DNA of 35,275 nt from a virus, in IMG/VR virus record IMGVR_UViG_3300029988_000016, positions 1-35,275 of that record, one strand, 5' to 3'. Numbering within the stretch: the stretch's first letter is position 1; every line of letters begins with the position of its first letter. Both the position numbers and the translations under genes were made by a program. The notes below the pieces were generated by a model. It did no database searches, had not been told where the DNA came from, and worked only from the letters and a program-made list of their open reading frames with translations. Shown here piece by piece: positions 16,296 through 24,400 of this stretch.

Positions 16296-17429
16296 ATGGC
16301 AAACAATCTCAGGCCCGCATCATCGATCAATGACCTCCGGACCCAGGCGCACATGCAAATTTCTGCGCGCCTTGAGTCTCTTGACCTTACGCCTTTACTC
16401 CTCAGGACTCTAGGAAACAATCTCCCGGCATCCATCTTGCCCTACTTGATATGGGAACTCGACATGATGGTTCCCAGCGTCCCGATGCAGACTTTGGGCG
16501 CCACGCCGCAGGCTATCATTCAAAACGCATTGCCACTTCACAAGATCATGGGCACACCGGGCGCAATAGTCCAAGCTCTCGCACTGTGTGGATTCACTGC
16601 GACCTGCTATGAGGGGCAGGCGTCGTGGGGGGGATCTGCTTATCCGCCCAATCAAGGATGGGCCGTCTTCCGCGTGGGGGTGAACGGATCAGGACAAGCG
16701 CCGATAGGAGTTATAAACGGCGTCAATCGGTCTTTCAACCTTCCCGCTGTTCCGGTAGGAAACTCTCTGCGCGTCTTCTACAACGGCATTCTCCTGCCAT
16801 CCACCAATTACACCGTGTCGGGAATAGGACTCACTACAACCTTCTCTCCTGCGATGAACTCTTCTTTATGCGTCCTGTTGCGCAAGGCCACGGACGGGAC
16901 TCCGCTCTACTTCGACGCCGTTGTACCCACCGTCTCAGGGTCGAATCTGGTACTCCCCCATGCTCCGATATCCATTGAACTCTACCGTAACGGGATGTTT
17001 CAAAGCATGGGGGCGTCCCCAGCGCAACTCGACTACATGTCCACAATCATCAACTTTTTCAAGCCAGCGCGGTGTCTGCTCGATTCAGTGTTTGCGGAGG
17101 GCAGCAAAGATTACTACATCCTCGACGGGAACACCATCATCCCGTCGGTGCCGATCGGAAGCGCGTCATTCCTGGCGTGGGGAACCTATGCCGGAAGCGG
17201 GACGGCGCCAAACTTTGCCGACTGGATTACCCCAACCGGAACATTGAACGGGACCAACAAGGTCTTTACGCTCCCACAAGCTCCGAACCCGGCTGCCAGC
17301 CTTCGCCTATACCGTGGATGGCAAGTCTTGAAGCCGGGCGGCGTTGACTTCACATTGAGCGGCGCAACGATCACCTACACCATTGCGCCACCGCCCACGG
17401 CCACGCATCTGGCCTTCTACCGCTATTGA
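16296..17429 (+). CDS. P2 gpI-like baseplate protein with inserted and appended beta modules
   Basis: 377 residues, AGGAGG upstream. Residues 1-130 follow gpI: LTPLLLRTLGNNLPASILPY, LIWELDMMVP, KIMGTPGAIVQALALCGF, WAVFRV. The gpI end appears only at about 246-265 (DYMSTIINFFKPARCLLDSV). Between lies an inserted module (about 133-240) with NGVNRSFNLP...NSLRVFYNG, and a related module (about 316-377) with NGTNKVFTLP...ASLRLYRG follows at the C-terminus. gpI links the baseplate to the tail fibres; the modules could be the fibre docking or binding sites. The 66 bases before the gene hold only a small GCCC-TCGC-GGGC hairpin and the SD. Confidence 0.8.
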   Translation: MANNLRPASSINDLRTQAHMQISARLESLDLTPLLLRTLGNNLPASILPYLIWELDMMVPSVPMQTLGATPQAIIQNALPLHKIMGTPGAIVQALALCGFTATCYEGQASWGGSAYPPNQGWAVFRVGVNGSGQAPIGVINGVNRSFNLPAVPVGNSLRVFYNGILLPSTNYTVSGIGLTTTFSPAMNSSLCVLLRKATDGTPLYFDAVVPTVSGSNLVLPHAPISIELYRNGMFQSMGASPAQLDYMSTIINFFKPARCLLDSVFAEGSKDYYILDGNTIIPSVPIGSASFLAWGTYAGSGTAPNFADWITPTGTLNGTNKVFTLPQAPNPAASLRLYRGWQVLKPGGVDFTLSGATITYTIAPPPTATHLAFYRY

Positions 17430-17461
17430 CGGTGCGTTACAATCGCTTTGGAGGAAACACT

Positions 17462-17746
17462 ATGGAAACGCCCTACGAACCGAACGAAACCGCTATTGTG
17501 ACTCCTGTTATGCTGCCAGCCTGCCCGTATTGCGCAGACGATCCGGCCCGGCTCTCGATCATGAACCAGATATTTCCTGGCGGCATGATCGGCGCCATCA
17601 TCTTCTGCGGGAATCCGGAGTGCCGAAAGATCATCTCGACGCAGATCGTCGGGCGCATTGAGCAACAGGCACCGAATCAGGACTCGAAACCGCAAGAGGC
17701 CGTAGTGGCTGGCCCGCAGTTGGTGAAGTCTCCGGAGGCCCTGTGA
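17462..17746 (+). CDS. Small zinc-ribbon-like protein
   Basis: 94 residues from the ATG at 17462, preceded by GGAGGAAA; an in-frame TTG at 17426 overlapping the gpI stop is also possible. CPYC at about 21-24 and CGNPEC at about 50-55 make a four-Cys zinc ribbon. A hydrophobic Gly/Ile stretch (FPGGMIGAIIF) lies between. The C-terminus is Gln/Glu/Pro-rich and probably disordered. It sits between gpI and the second fibre; its stop overlaps the GTG of the next gene (GTGA). It may be a fibre assembly factor (inference from position only). Confidence 0.65.
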   Translation: METPYEPNETAIVTPVMLPACPYCADDPARLSIMNQIFPGGMIGAIIFCGNPECRKIISTQIVGRIEQQAPNQDSKPQEAVVAGPQLVKSPEAL

Positions 17747-18822
17747 ATCGATCAGTAAAGCGCATCATCGCACTCACCGCTCTCTGGCTATGCGCGGCCT
17801 TCGCCATCGCTCAGGCTCCAATAGGAGTTTGTCTGAACAATGTCGCACAGACCATCTCAAACGGAGTTATCGCGCCGATTCCATACGCCACCATTGCGCT
17901 ATGCACACCGGGTTCGACCGCATCAAATTGCGTGGCGAACAAGGTCAGCATATACACGTCTACAGCGCTCAGCACAGCAACCCCAACAAATCCGTTTACA
18001 TCTGATGCTGGCGGAAACTACTTCTTCTGTGCCGCAGTTGGGCATTACGGAGTCCTGATTTCCTCATCCTACGGGACATTCTTTGTCAATGACGTTGCTT
18101 TGGTGGACGACTGGTCAAAGGGCGGAACAATGACCGGGGCGCTCACTGACGCATTCGGTTTTGTTGGCAATGCAAGTACGGCCAGCGCATTGGCAGCCAC
18201 TCCGACAGCCTGCAATCCAGCCTCGTACTTTTCCTACGGTATCGCAGCCAACGGCAATGCTCTGTGCAATGCGCTTCCCACGCCGGCAACCGTCTACTAC
18301 CAGACCATCCAAGCGGCTGGCACCCCACTCACTCAGCAGCCGGTCCTGAACTTCGACAGCACTATAGCCGCTACAAACGGCATCGGAAAGACGAATGTGG
18401 GGCTCCCATCGACAGGAACTCCTGGAACCTACAGCTACCCCGTTTCAGTGACTACCGATGCGCAGGGCCGAGTGTCCGCAGTGACGGGCGGAACAGTTAC
18501 GAACGGATGGACTTCGAGCCTTGGGGCTTGCAATTCGGCGGGATGCTGGACACAAGATCCCACTGGGCACATACATCAGTGGGGGCATTTGAGCGGAGAG
18601 ACTACAAGCTGCAACGCAATTACATTCCCGAAGTCATTCACAACTTTAGCTTCAATCGTTCCTTCCGGGATGGCCGACGACTTTTCTACTGGTTCTAGCG
18701 TCCAACATGCGGCGGTCATCAACGCATCTCATGGATGCACTGGAATCTCAACCACCACGATGTATGACTGGGTATCTTCCACGGGCGGTAATGGGGTCTG
18801 GTGGAGCGTAGACGGCTACTAA
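17743..18822 (+). CDS. Second fibre / receptor-binding protein with signal peptide
   Basis: 359 residues, GTG start overlapping the previous TGA, SD GGAGG. Residues 1-25 (basic start, then IIALTALWLCAAFAIAQA) form a Sec-type signal. Residues about 26-130 look like a transthyretin/carboxypeptidase-regulatory domain: GVIAPIPYATIALCTPG, TSDAGGNYFFCAAVGHYGVL. The middle is fibre-like (GGTMTGALTDAFGFVGNAST). The C-terminal domain (DPTGHIHQWGHLSGETTSCN, TFPKSFTTLASIVPSG) follows the 'QWG ... FP..F' tip domain of many phage tail fibres. It is shorter than the 928-residue fibre and may be an alternative receptor binder. Confidence 0.7.
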   Translation: MNRSVKRIIALTALWLCAAFAIAQAPIGVCLNNVAQTISNGVIAPIPYATIALCTPGSTASNCVANKVSIYTSTALSTATPTNPFTSDAGGNYFFCAAVGHYGVLISSSYGTFFVNDVALVDDWSKGGTMTGALTDAFGFVGNASTASALAATPTACNPASYFSYGIAANGNALCNALPTPATVYYQTIQAAGTPLTQQPVLNFDSTIAATNGIGKTNVGLPSTGTPGTYSYPVSVTTDAQGRVSAVTGGTVTNGWTSSLGACNSAGCWTQDPTGHIHQWGHLSGETTSCNAITFPKSFTTLASIVPSGMADDFSTGSSVQHAAVINASHGCTGISTTTMYDWVSSTGGNGVWWSVDGY

Positions 18823-18847
18823 ACGGATCTCTGAGAGCGGGGAATCA

Positions 18848-19174
18848 ATGGCTGAGCGCAGGACGAACGTAAGTCAATTCGACGGGGTGAATGCACTCCA
18901 AAAGGACATTGAGCGCTTGACTAAAGAGCGCGACGCACTCGCCAAAGAGCGGGAGAACTCGCAGACAAGACTCCTTGAAGAGCACAGTATCACGCTCAAA
19001 GAGATGACGACGACCCTGGCGCTACTCGTTGACAGGACCAAAGACCTCCCTGAGCTTGGGAAAAGAGTCACCCGGCTGGAGTCGTGGAAGGTTTATCTGT
19101 CTGGCATCGCATCAGCATTCACGCTCATCGGAACCTTGATCGGCGCCGGAATTACGCTGATGTTTCGGAGATGA
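18848..19174 (+). CDS. XhlA-like lysis-associated membrane protein
   Basis: 108 residues. Residues about 15-80 are a charged coiled coil (NALQKDIERLTKERDALAKE). Residues about 84-105 are one transmembrane helix (VYLSGIASAFTLIGTLIGAG) followed by basic RR. A coiled coil plus one C-terminal membrane helix is the XhlA / haemolysin-type build seen next to holins and endolysins. It opens the lysis cassette and is followed by a muramidase-like gene. Confidence 0.65.
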   Translation: MAERRTNVSQFDGVNALQKDIERLTKERDALAKERENSQTRLLEEHSITLKEMTTTLALLVDRTKDLPELGKRVTRLESWKVYLSGIASAFTLIGTLIGAGITLMFRR

Positions 19175-19223
19175 AATGGATCACGGCCACGATCTTCCGC
19201 AACCCGATGATTTATGAGGTAAC

Positions 19224-19736
19224 ATGAACAGTTTTCCAAAGATAGACGTCCTGGCCGCGTGTGCAAAGTATGGGCCGCTCTTGAAAGTCCCGACAGAACT
19301 CGACGGTGAACGCGTCATGGCCGCGCTAGCTTCAAACGAGAGCAGCACTGGCCATGACTGCGGGCCGCGGCATGAACCCGCATACGACGTAGGTGGTTCA
19401 GTATGGGCTTCGAGTCCTGATCAGCGTGCGCTCGTGGCGCAATACAGCCGCGATGGGGCCTCCAGCTTTGGCCCATGGCAGACCATGCTGATCAACTGCC
19501 CAGGCTTTACTCCTGCCGAACTCGAAACCAGCCTTGACGACTGCGCACGTTCATTTGTGAGCCACTTCAATTCCTACGTGGCGCACTTCGAGCCCAAGAA
19601 CTTGACTGAGATCGGTCAGATTTGGAATCTCGGCCACAAGACAGCCAACCCGCCGGCGGGAGTCATCCGCTATTGCTCCGATTTGCAGAAAGCCTACGAT
19701 TCTGCCGTGAAGCAATCCACATCTGGTGTATCCTGA
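19224..19736 (+). CDS. Endolysin (lysozyme / lytic transglycosylase-like)
   Basis: 170 residues, GAGGT before the ATG. ALASNESSTG places a catalytic-type Glu at residue 39. Next come YDVGG, SFGPWQTM at 81-88 (the 'S.G..Q' element of SLT/lysozyme folds) and IWNLGHKTANPPAG. This is the motif order of goose-type/SLT muramidases that cut the glycan chain. No signal peptide, so it probably depends on a holin. It sits between the XhlA-like gene and a holin-like gene. Confidence 0.7.
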   Translation: MNSFPKIDVLAACAKYGPLLKVPTELDGERVMAALASNESSTGHDCGPRHEPAYDVGGSVWASSPDQRALVAQYSRDGASSFGPWQTMLINCPGFTPAELETSLDDCARSFVSHFNSYVAHFEPKNLTEIGQIWNLGHKTANPPAGVIRYCSDLQKAYDSAVKQSTSGVS

Positions 19737-19743
19737 TTTCAAG

Positions 19744-19884
19744 ATGATTCAGTTTATTAAAAGTCTGTTTTCGCGGCGTGTATGCTCTCTATGCGATGGC
19801 TCCGGATGGGTCGAGGTCGGGCATCGAGAGTCATTGAAAGAGCATTTGAAGTGCTGCGTTTGCAGCGGGAAGGGAACGCTATGA
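19744..19884 (+). CDS. DnaJ-type CxxCxGxG zinc-finger microprotein
   Basis: 46 codons starting ATGATTCAG at 19744. The sequence carries CSLCDGSGW at residues 14-22 and CVCSGKGTL at 38-46, two CxxCxGxG-like units as in the DnaJ zinc-finger, joined by a short charged linker. Its TGA overlaps the ATG of the next gene (ATGA), which supports a true coupled gene. Only a poor SD is visible. Cys spacing CxxC / CxxC(or CCxC) suits one zinc ion. Possible roles are a thiol or chaperone function for lysis or fibre proteins; this is not shown by the sequence. Confidence 0.65.
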   Translation: MIQFIKSLFSRRVCSLCDGSGWVEVGHRESLKEHLKCCVCSGKGTL

Positions 19885-20126
19885 AGATTCCCGAGCCATT
19901 CTGGGCAGTTCTACTCGCAGTTCTGGGGGTTATTCTTGCACTGGCTTGCCTCTTTGCTCCATCTCCGGCAAACATCGTCCTCGCAGTGCTTGCCATTGCC
20001 TCCAACCTTGTCAGCGGAGCCCTCGGAGCCTTTGCCGGTCACGCAAGTGCAACCAGCAACTCCACAGGACCCAACGCCACAATCAACAACCCTGGCGCCA
20101 CCTTTCCCGGTGACGCTTCCAAGTAG
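19881..20126 (+). CDS. Holin-like small membrane protein
   Basis: 81 residues from the ATG at 19881, with GGGAAGGGA upstream and ATGA overlap with the previous microprotein. Two hydrophobic segments: FWAVLLAVLGVILALACLFA at about 6-25 and NIVLAVLAIASNLVSGALGA at about 29-48, then a polar Ser/Asn/Gly/Pro tail. Small size, two membrane helices and position beside the endolysin suggest a class II holin. A longer frame from 19782 exists, but its start has no SD. Confidence 0.6.
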   Translation: MKIPEPFWAVLLAVLGVILALACLFAPSPANIVLAVLAIASNLVSGALGAFAGHASATSNSTGPNATINNPGATFPGDASK

Positions 20127-20148
20127 CGCCAAGGAGGCGCAAGACACC

Positions 20149-20580
20149 ATGAGCATTTTCAGCACTATCATCAAGGATGTCGAATCCTTCGCCAGCAAGT
20201 TCGAGAAGGAACTTGCGAATCTCTGGAGCAAAGCACCCAGTGTGGCCGCTGTCGCTTCGACTGTCCTCCAATTCGTTGCTCCGCTGATCGAAACAGCATT
20301 CACTATCGAGTCGGGCGCGGCGGCGGGTTCCGCAGTAACCAATCTGCTGAATACCGTTGAGCAGAAACTCGTAGCCGCCCAAGGGCTCATCACTGCCATT
20401 GGTGCCACACCGACGCTCACAGCCGTGATTGCCGGTATCGAATCCGACCTGACCGATCTGCTTTCTTTGGGTGGCTTTAAGAATTCGACAACTCAAGCCA
20501 ATATTCAGTTGGTGCTGAAGGAAATCCAAGCGCTGCTTGGAGCGTTGCCGACTGATGGAACTCCGGCCGCCACGGCCTGA
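20149..20580 (+). CDS. Helical protein of the lysis region, unknown function
   Basis: 143 residues from the ATG at 20149 (AAGGAGG ten bases upstream). Amphipathic helices (STIIKDVESFASKFEKELAN) and hydrophobic helices (VAAVASTVLQFVAPLIETAF, then SAVTNLLNTVEQKLVAAQGL) dominate, with no Cys and a disordered end. It may be membrane-associated. It lies between the holin-like gene and a membrane-anchored protein in the same operon. I do not recognise a family. Confidence 0.55.
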   Translation: MSIFSTIIKDVESFASKFEKELANLWSKAPSVAAVASTVLQFVAPLIETAFTIESGAAAGSAVTNLLNTVEQKLVAAQGLITAIGATPTLTAVIAGIESDLTDLLSLGGFKNSTTQANIQLVLKEIQALLGALPTDGTPAATA

Positions 20581-20581
20581 C

Positions 20582-21289
20582 ATGAACACTACCATCAAAG
20601 TCGCAATCGCCGCGGGAGCCATCACTCTCGCGGCGCTTTCTGTTTGGGGCGCGTGCGGCTTCACTAGGCACCTCATCATCGCTGTGGACCGGTGGGGAGC
20701 CGCCGCGCCGACCGCTGGCAAGACAGACGCAGTGCTTGACCATATCAACCGGCCATGCAAAGGAGCATCAGGACCCGACGCTTGCGGTACTCTGGCGCAG
20801 ATCAACAAGACGGCAATTGACGCCGGAGATGCTATCGTGCGCACTCAGTTGATAGAGCGCAACACGGCTCCGCACGTTACTGCGGCAATGGATCAGTTCG
20901 GTACGGCGGCGGTTCATCTCTCCAGCACAGCAGATTCACTCGCAGGAACCGCGCACGCCGCCACTGGCACGCTCACAGCGGCCACCGGGGCCATTCAGAC
21001 GCTCACGGTAGACGCTCGGACGGCCAACGACCTCATGGCGCAATTGCAGCCCCTCATATCCAGCTACACGGCCACAGGAGACGACTTGGACACAGCCATC
21101 AAAACTGCCAATGGCATTATGGCCAGTCCGAACGTAACTATCATGCTAGCCAACGGGGCGCAGTTCACGACCACTGCGGTGCAACTTGAGCAGAAGTTGG
21201 CCCAATGCACACTGCACCCAACCCTTCCGTGCGTCTTGAAGAGCGACATTCTCTTCGGAGCCCAAGTCGGCGGTTATCTTTTGAGATGA
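20582..21289 (+). CDS. Membrane-anchored periplasmic protein, possible spanin-type role
   Basis: 235 residues from the ATG at 20582, one base after the previous stop. Residues about 3-25 are a membrane anchor or signal (IKVAIAAGAITLAALSVWGA). The rest is a long, mostly helical, Thr/Ala-rich domain with repeats of hydrophobic spacing (HLSSTADSLAGTAHAATGTL), with two Cys near residues 59 and 68 and two near the C-terminus. Such a build would reach into the periplasm; an i-spanin role is possible from position, but the protein is longer than usual spanins. It is the last gene before the 21338-21373 terminator. Confidence 0.5.
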   Translation: MNTTIKVAIAAGAITLAALSVWGACGFTRHLIIAVDRWGAAAPTAGKTDAVLDHINRPCKGASGPDACGTLAQINKTAIDAGDAIVRTQLIERNTAPHVTAAMDQFGTAAVHLSSTADSLAGTAHAATGTLTAATGAIQTLTVDARTANDLMAQLQPLISSYTATGDDLDTAIKTANGIMASPNVTIMLANGAQFTTTAVQLEQKLAQCTLHPTLPCVLKSDILFGAQVGGYLLR

Positions 21290-21337
21290 GTTTAGGAGTC
21301 AAATTCAACAACAGGAGGATCGGAGTAGCCAGAGCAT

Positions 21338-21373
21338 AAAGAGGTCAGTCTTTCGGGGCTGGCCTCTTTATTT
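21338..21373 (+). terminator. Intrinsic terminator after the lysis operon
   Basis: AAAGAGGTCAG at 21338-21348 pairs with CTGGCCTCTTT at 21359-21369 (11 base pairs, one G-U) around TCTTTCGGGG, and is followed by ATTT. The 48 bases before it hold an SD-like AGGAGG at about 21313 with no start codon after it. Confidence 0.8.
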
Positions 21374-21406
21374 GATAAATATCCTAAAGTGGATCAAAAA
21401 ACGGTT

Positions 21407-21412
21407 TATAAT
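21407..21412 (+). promoter_or_regulatory. Perfect -10 box for the Strawberry-notch helicase gene, leaderless layout
   Basis: TATAAT at 21407-21412 is followed by the ATG at 21419, six bases after the box. Transcription would begin at or next to the A of the ATG, giving a leaderless message. No clear -35 hexamer lies 16-18 bases upstream (the sequence there is TAAAGT-like). It lies just past the lysis-operon terminator, where a new promoter is needed. Confidence 0.55.
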
Positions 21413-21418
21413 GCAAGG

Positions 21419-24400
21419 ATGATCGACTTATCAACCCGCCTATTGCTACTCAACCGCAGGACTCGGATTCAGCGTCCTGTCGAGAATCTGAACGCTTATC
21501 AAGAGGTGTACACCTCACTTTCCAGCCTACAGGACGAAGCGGTGATGTGCCCGCGGTCGATGAAAGAGCCGATGCGGGAGGCTATGGAGCGCGTCCGGTC
21601 AGAAGTTGGCGACTTGGATGAGTTCGTGGCCCGCGAGATGGAGTATCCCTCCGTCAAGGAGATGCAGAGCTACTTCATGGGCCTCCAGGTCGATTCGATT
21701 GCCCTGGCCATCTGGCAGATCAGGAAACAAAAGGCCTTAATAAATTCCGATCAAACCGGCGTTGGAAAGGGAAGGGTAGCGGCGGCCGTATGCCGGTGGA
21801 CGATCCTCCACGGCCTTTTGCCGATCTTCGTCACCTATTCAGACACGCTTTTTACTGACTTTCAGCGCGACCTTGACGACATCGGCTTCGGTCCGAGCGT
21901 CTGGCCGCTGCTCTTCAATGCCGGGGCGTCGATAACCGAACAGACAACAGGACGCAAAATCTTCTCCAACAAGAGCAGCATGAAGGGGGTCCTGACCCGC
22001 ATATCCGAGTCCGGAGAACTGCCGCGCGCGCGCAATGCCGTCTACCTGACGTACTCGCAGATCAACACGATCAATATCCAACAGGAGGCCCTTGCGAAGT
22101 TGGCGCGGAAAGCTGTCTTTATCCTTGACGAGTCCCACAACGCCGGTGGCTACGACTCAAACACAGGAGCGTTCTTCCAAGAGGTGCTGCCCGCGGCGCA
22201 CGGCGTGATGTTCCTGTCGGCAACATGGGCAAAGAGGCCAGACAACATGACGCTCTACGCCACTAAGACAGACATTTCGATTGCCATTCCCGACAACCAG
22301 CGCGTCTCTGACGCCATCCGAGCCGGCGGTCCACCCCTACAGACCGTCGTGAGCCATCAGCTTGCCCAGACCGGCCAGCTTGTGCGGCGGGAGCGCTCCT
22401 TTGAAGGCATCAGCATACTGAACTTCATTGACGACCGGAATCAGCTTTATCAAGAGCAGATTTGCGACGATGTGACGGAAGTCTTGCGCGCCATCTTCAA
22501 AGCGGACATGGCCTACCACCAAGAGGATTTCGAGACATTGCGCCTCCAGTACAAGAAGCGGAGCATCAAGATCTACCATCACAAGTTCAGCGCCATCGTC
22601 CACAACATCGTGAAGCAGTTCCTCCTGGCCTTGAAGTCGGACGCCGCGGCGGATTGCGCCATCGAAGCGCTCGGACGCGGGGAAAAGCCGATTGTCGCCC
22701 TTGAGAGCACGATGGGAGCATTCCTCGATAGCTACGTGAGCGCTGAGAACCTGACAGAGGGCGAATTGCTTGATAAGCTTTCGTGGTCCACCATCCTCAG
22801 ACGGGCACTCGACAGGACTCTTCACTACACCGTAAAGACGCCGATGGGCAATGACCGTCAAGAGTTCCCGCGCCATCGGCTGTACGTCGAGACAGAAGCG
22901 AAGTACCGGGAAGCTGAGAGGCTGCTTGATAACCTTGCCGTGACGCTTCCGGTGTCGCCGATCGATTGGATAAGGACTCGCATCACGCAAGCTGGCTTTA
23001 CCGTGGCAGAGATTACCGGCCGCTCCTACCGAATCAACTACGCGGGTCCCGTCCCGGTCTTGTCTTCGGTCCCGGCCAGCGAGCGCAAGGACCGCGTTCA
23101 GACGGGGAGCCTGTTCAACAATGGCGGTGTCGATTGCCTCATCCTGAATCAGGCAGGCTCGACGGGAATCAGCCTTCACGCTTCCGATAAGTTCAAAGAC
23201 CAGCAACAGCGGCACATGATCGTCGCGCAACCGGCCGGCGACGTCAACGTGTTCATGCAGATTTTGGGACGCAGCAACAGGACCGGCCAGATGGTCCTTC
23301 CGCGGTACACGATGCTCTCCCTGGCCATCCCCGCAGAGATTCGCCCAGCCATCAGCCTTGCCAAGAAACTGAAGAGCCTGAACGCCAATACGTCGAGCAA
23401 TACCCGGTCGGCCATGTCGATTGAAGCGCCGGACATGATGAACAAGTACGGAGACAAGATCGTGGCGGAATGGCTGCACGAGAACGAGCAGATTGCGCGG
23501 CTCATGGGTCTGACGATGGACAAGTCGGAAGAGGAGGGCGGAACCCCAGAGGAGGACCTGGCACGCACGGCAACAGGACGCTCCGCACTCTTGCCTGTCA
23601 AAGAGCAGCGCGAGTTCATGGAGACGATCACCGAGAGCTACACGGACTATATCGCATACCTCGACGAAACCGGGCAGAACGACCTTGAACCCAAAACTTA
23701 CGACTTCGATGCAGAGCAGAAGACCAGCCATGTCATTTATGTAGGGTCTGACCCCTCATCGCCATTCGGGGAAGACGCCATCTTCGGTACCTACTCAATC
23801 AAGCGTCAAGGCAAGTCCTACACTCCTGAAGAGGTAGAAGATCTGATTGCACAGACTTATGGTCCTGATCTCATGAAGTACGAGCCGTGGCAGCGGGACA
23901 CGTACCATGCGCGGACCTTGAGCGCGCACCTTGAAGGCTTATTCAAGCCGTACATTGAGGGCGTGGAAGCCCCACATATATTTGACCGGGCGCAGAAAAT
24001 AAGGGAATGGTCGCGGACGATCCTGAACGACTTCCGAATGGGGACAGGACTCAGAATCGAAATCAACGGCGACACCTATAATGGCATCATCTACGACATT
24101 CGCAGCCGCAAGAAGGTGAGCGGAAACCCCTACGCGCCCAGCTCGCTGAAGTTCTACATTGCGGTCAACGGGCCTTTGCGCGAGGTGCGCGTACCTGGCT
24201 CGCAGATCAAGAAGATCACGCTGTCGAACCTTGGACGCAATGCGGATATTGCTGAACTGTTTCAGGACTATCTAAGCGACACTCGGCAGCGCGCCAAGAT
24301 CATCACCGGGAATCTGCTGGGAGCTTATGGGCAGTTGAAGCCGGGCAGCAAGGGACGAATCATCACGTTCACAAAGCACGAGGGCGGGACAGAACAAGGG

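Noticed and set aside
19171-19227. 18-codon ORF between the XhlA-like gene and the endolysin
   Set aside because: Too short, no SD, and no recognisable sequence; probably just the spacer containing the endolysin SD.
21290-21337. SD-like AGGAGG after the last membrane-protein gene
   Set aside because: No start codon follows at a useful distance before the terminator; perhaps a relic of a lost gene.
22337-23731. 464-codon ORF on the minus strand opposite the helicase gene
   Set aside because: It is rich in Arg, His, Asp and Gly with no domain pattern, and lies fully opposite a well-supported helicase; a shadow caused by codon bias.
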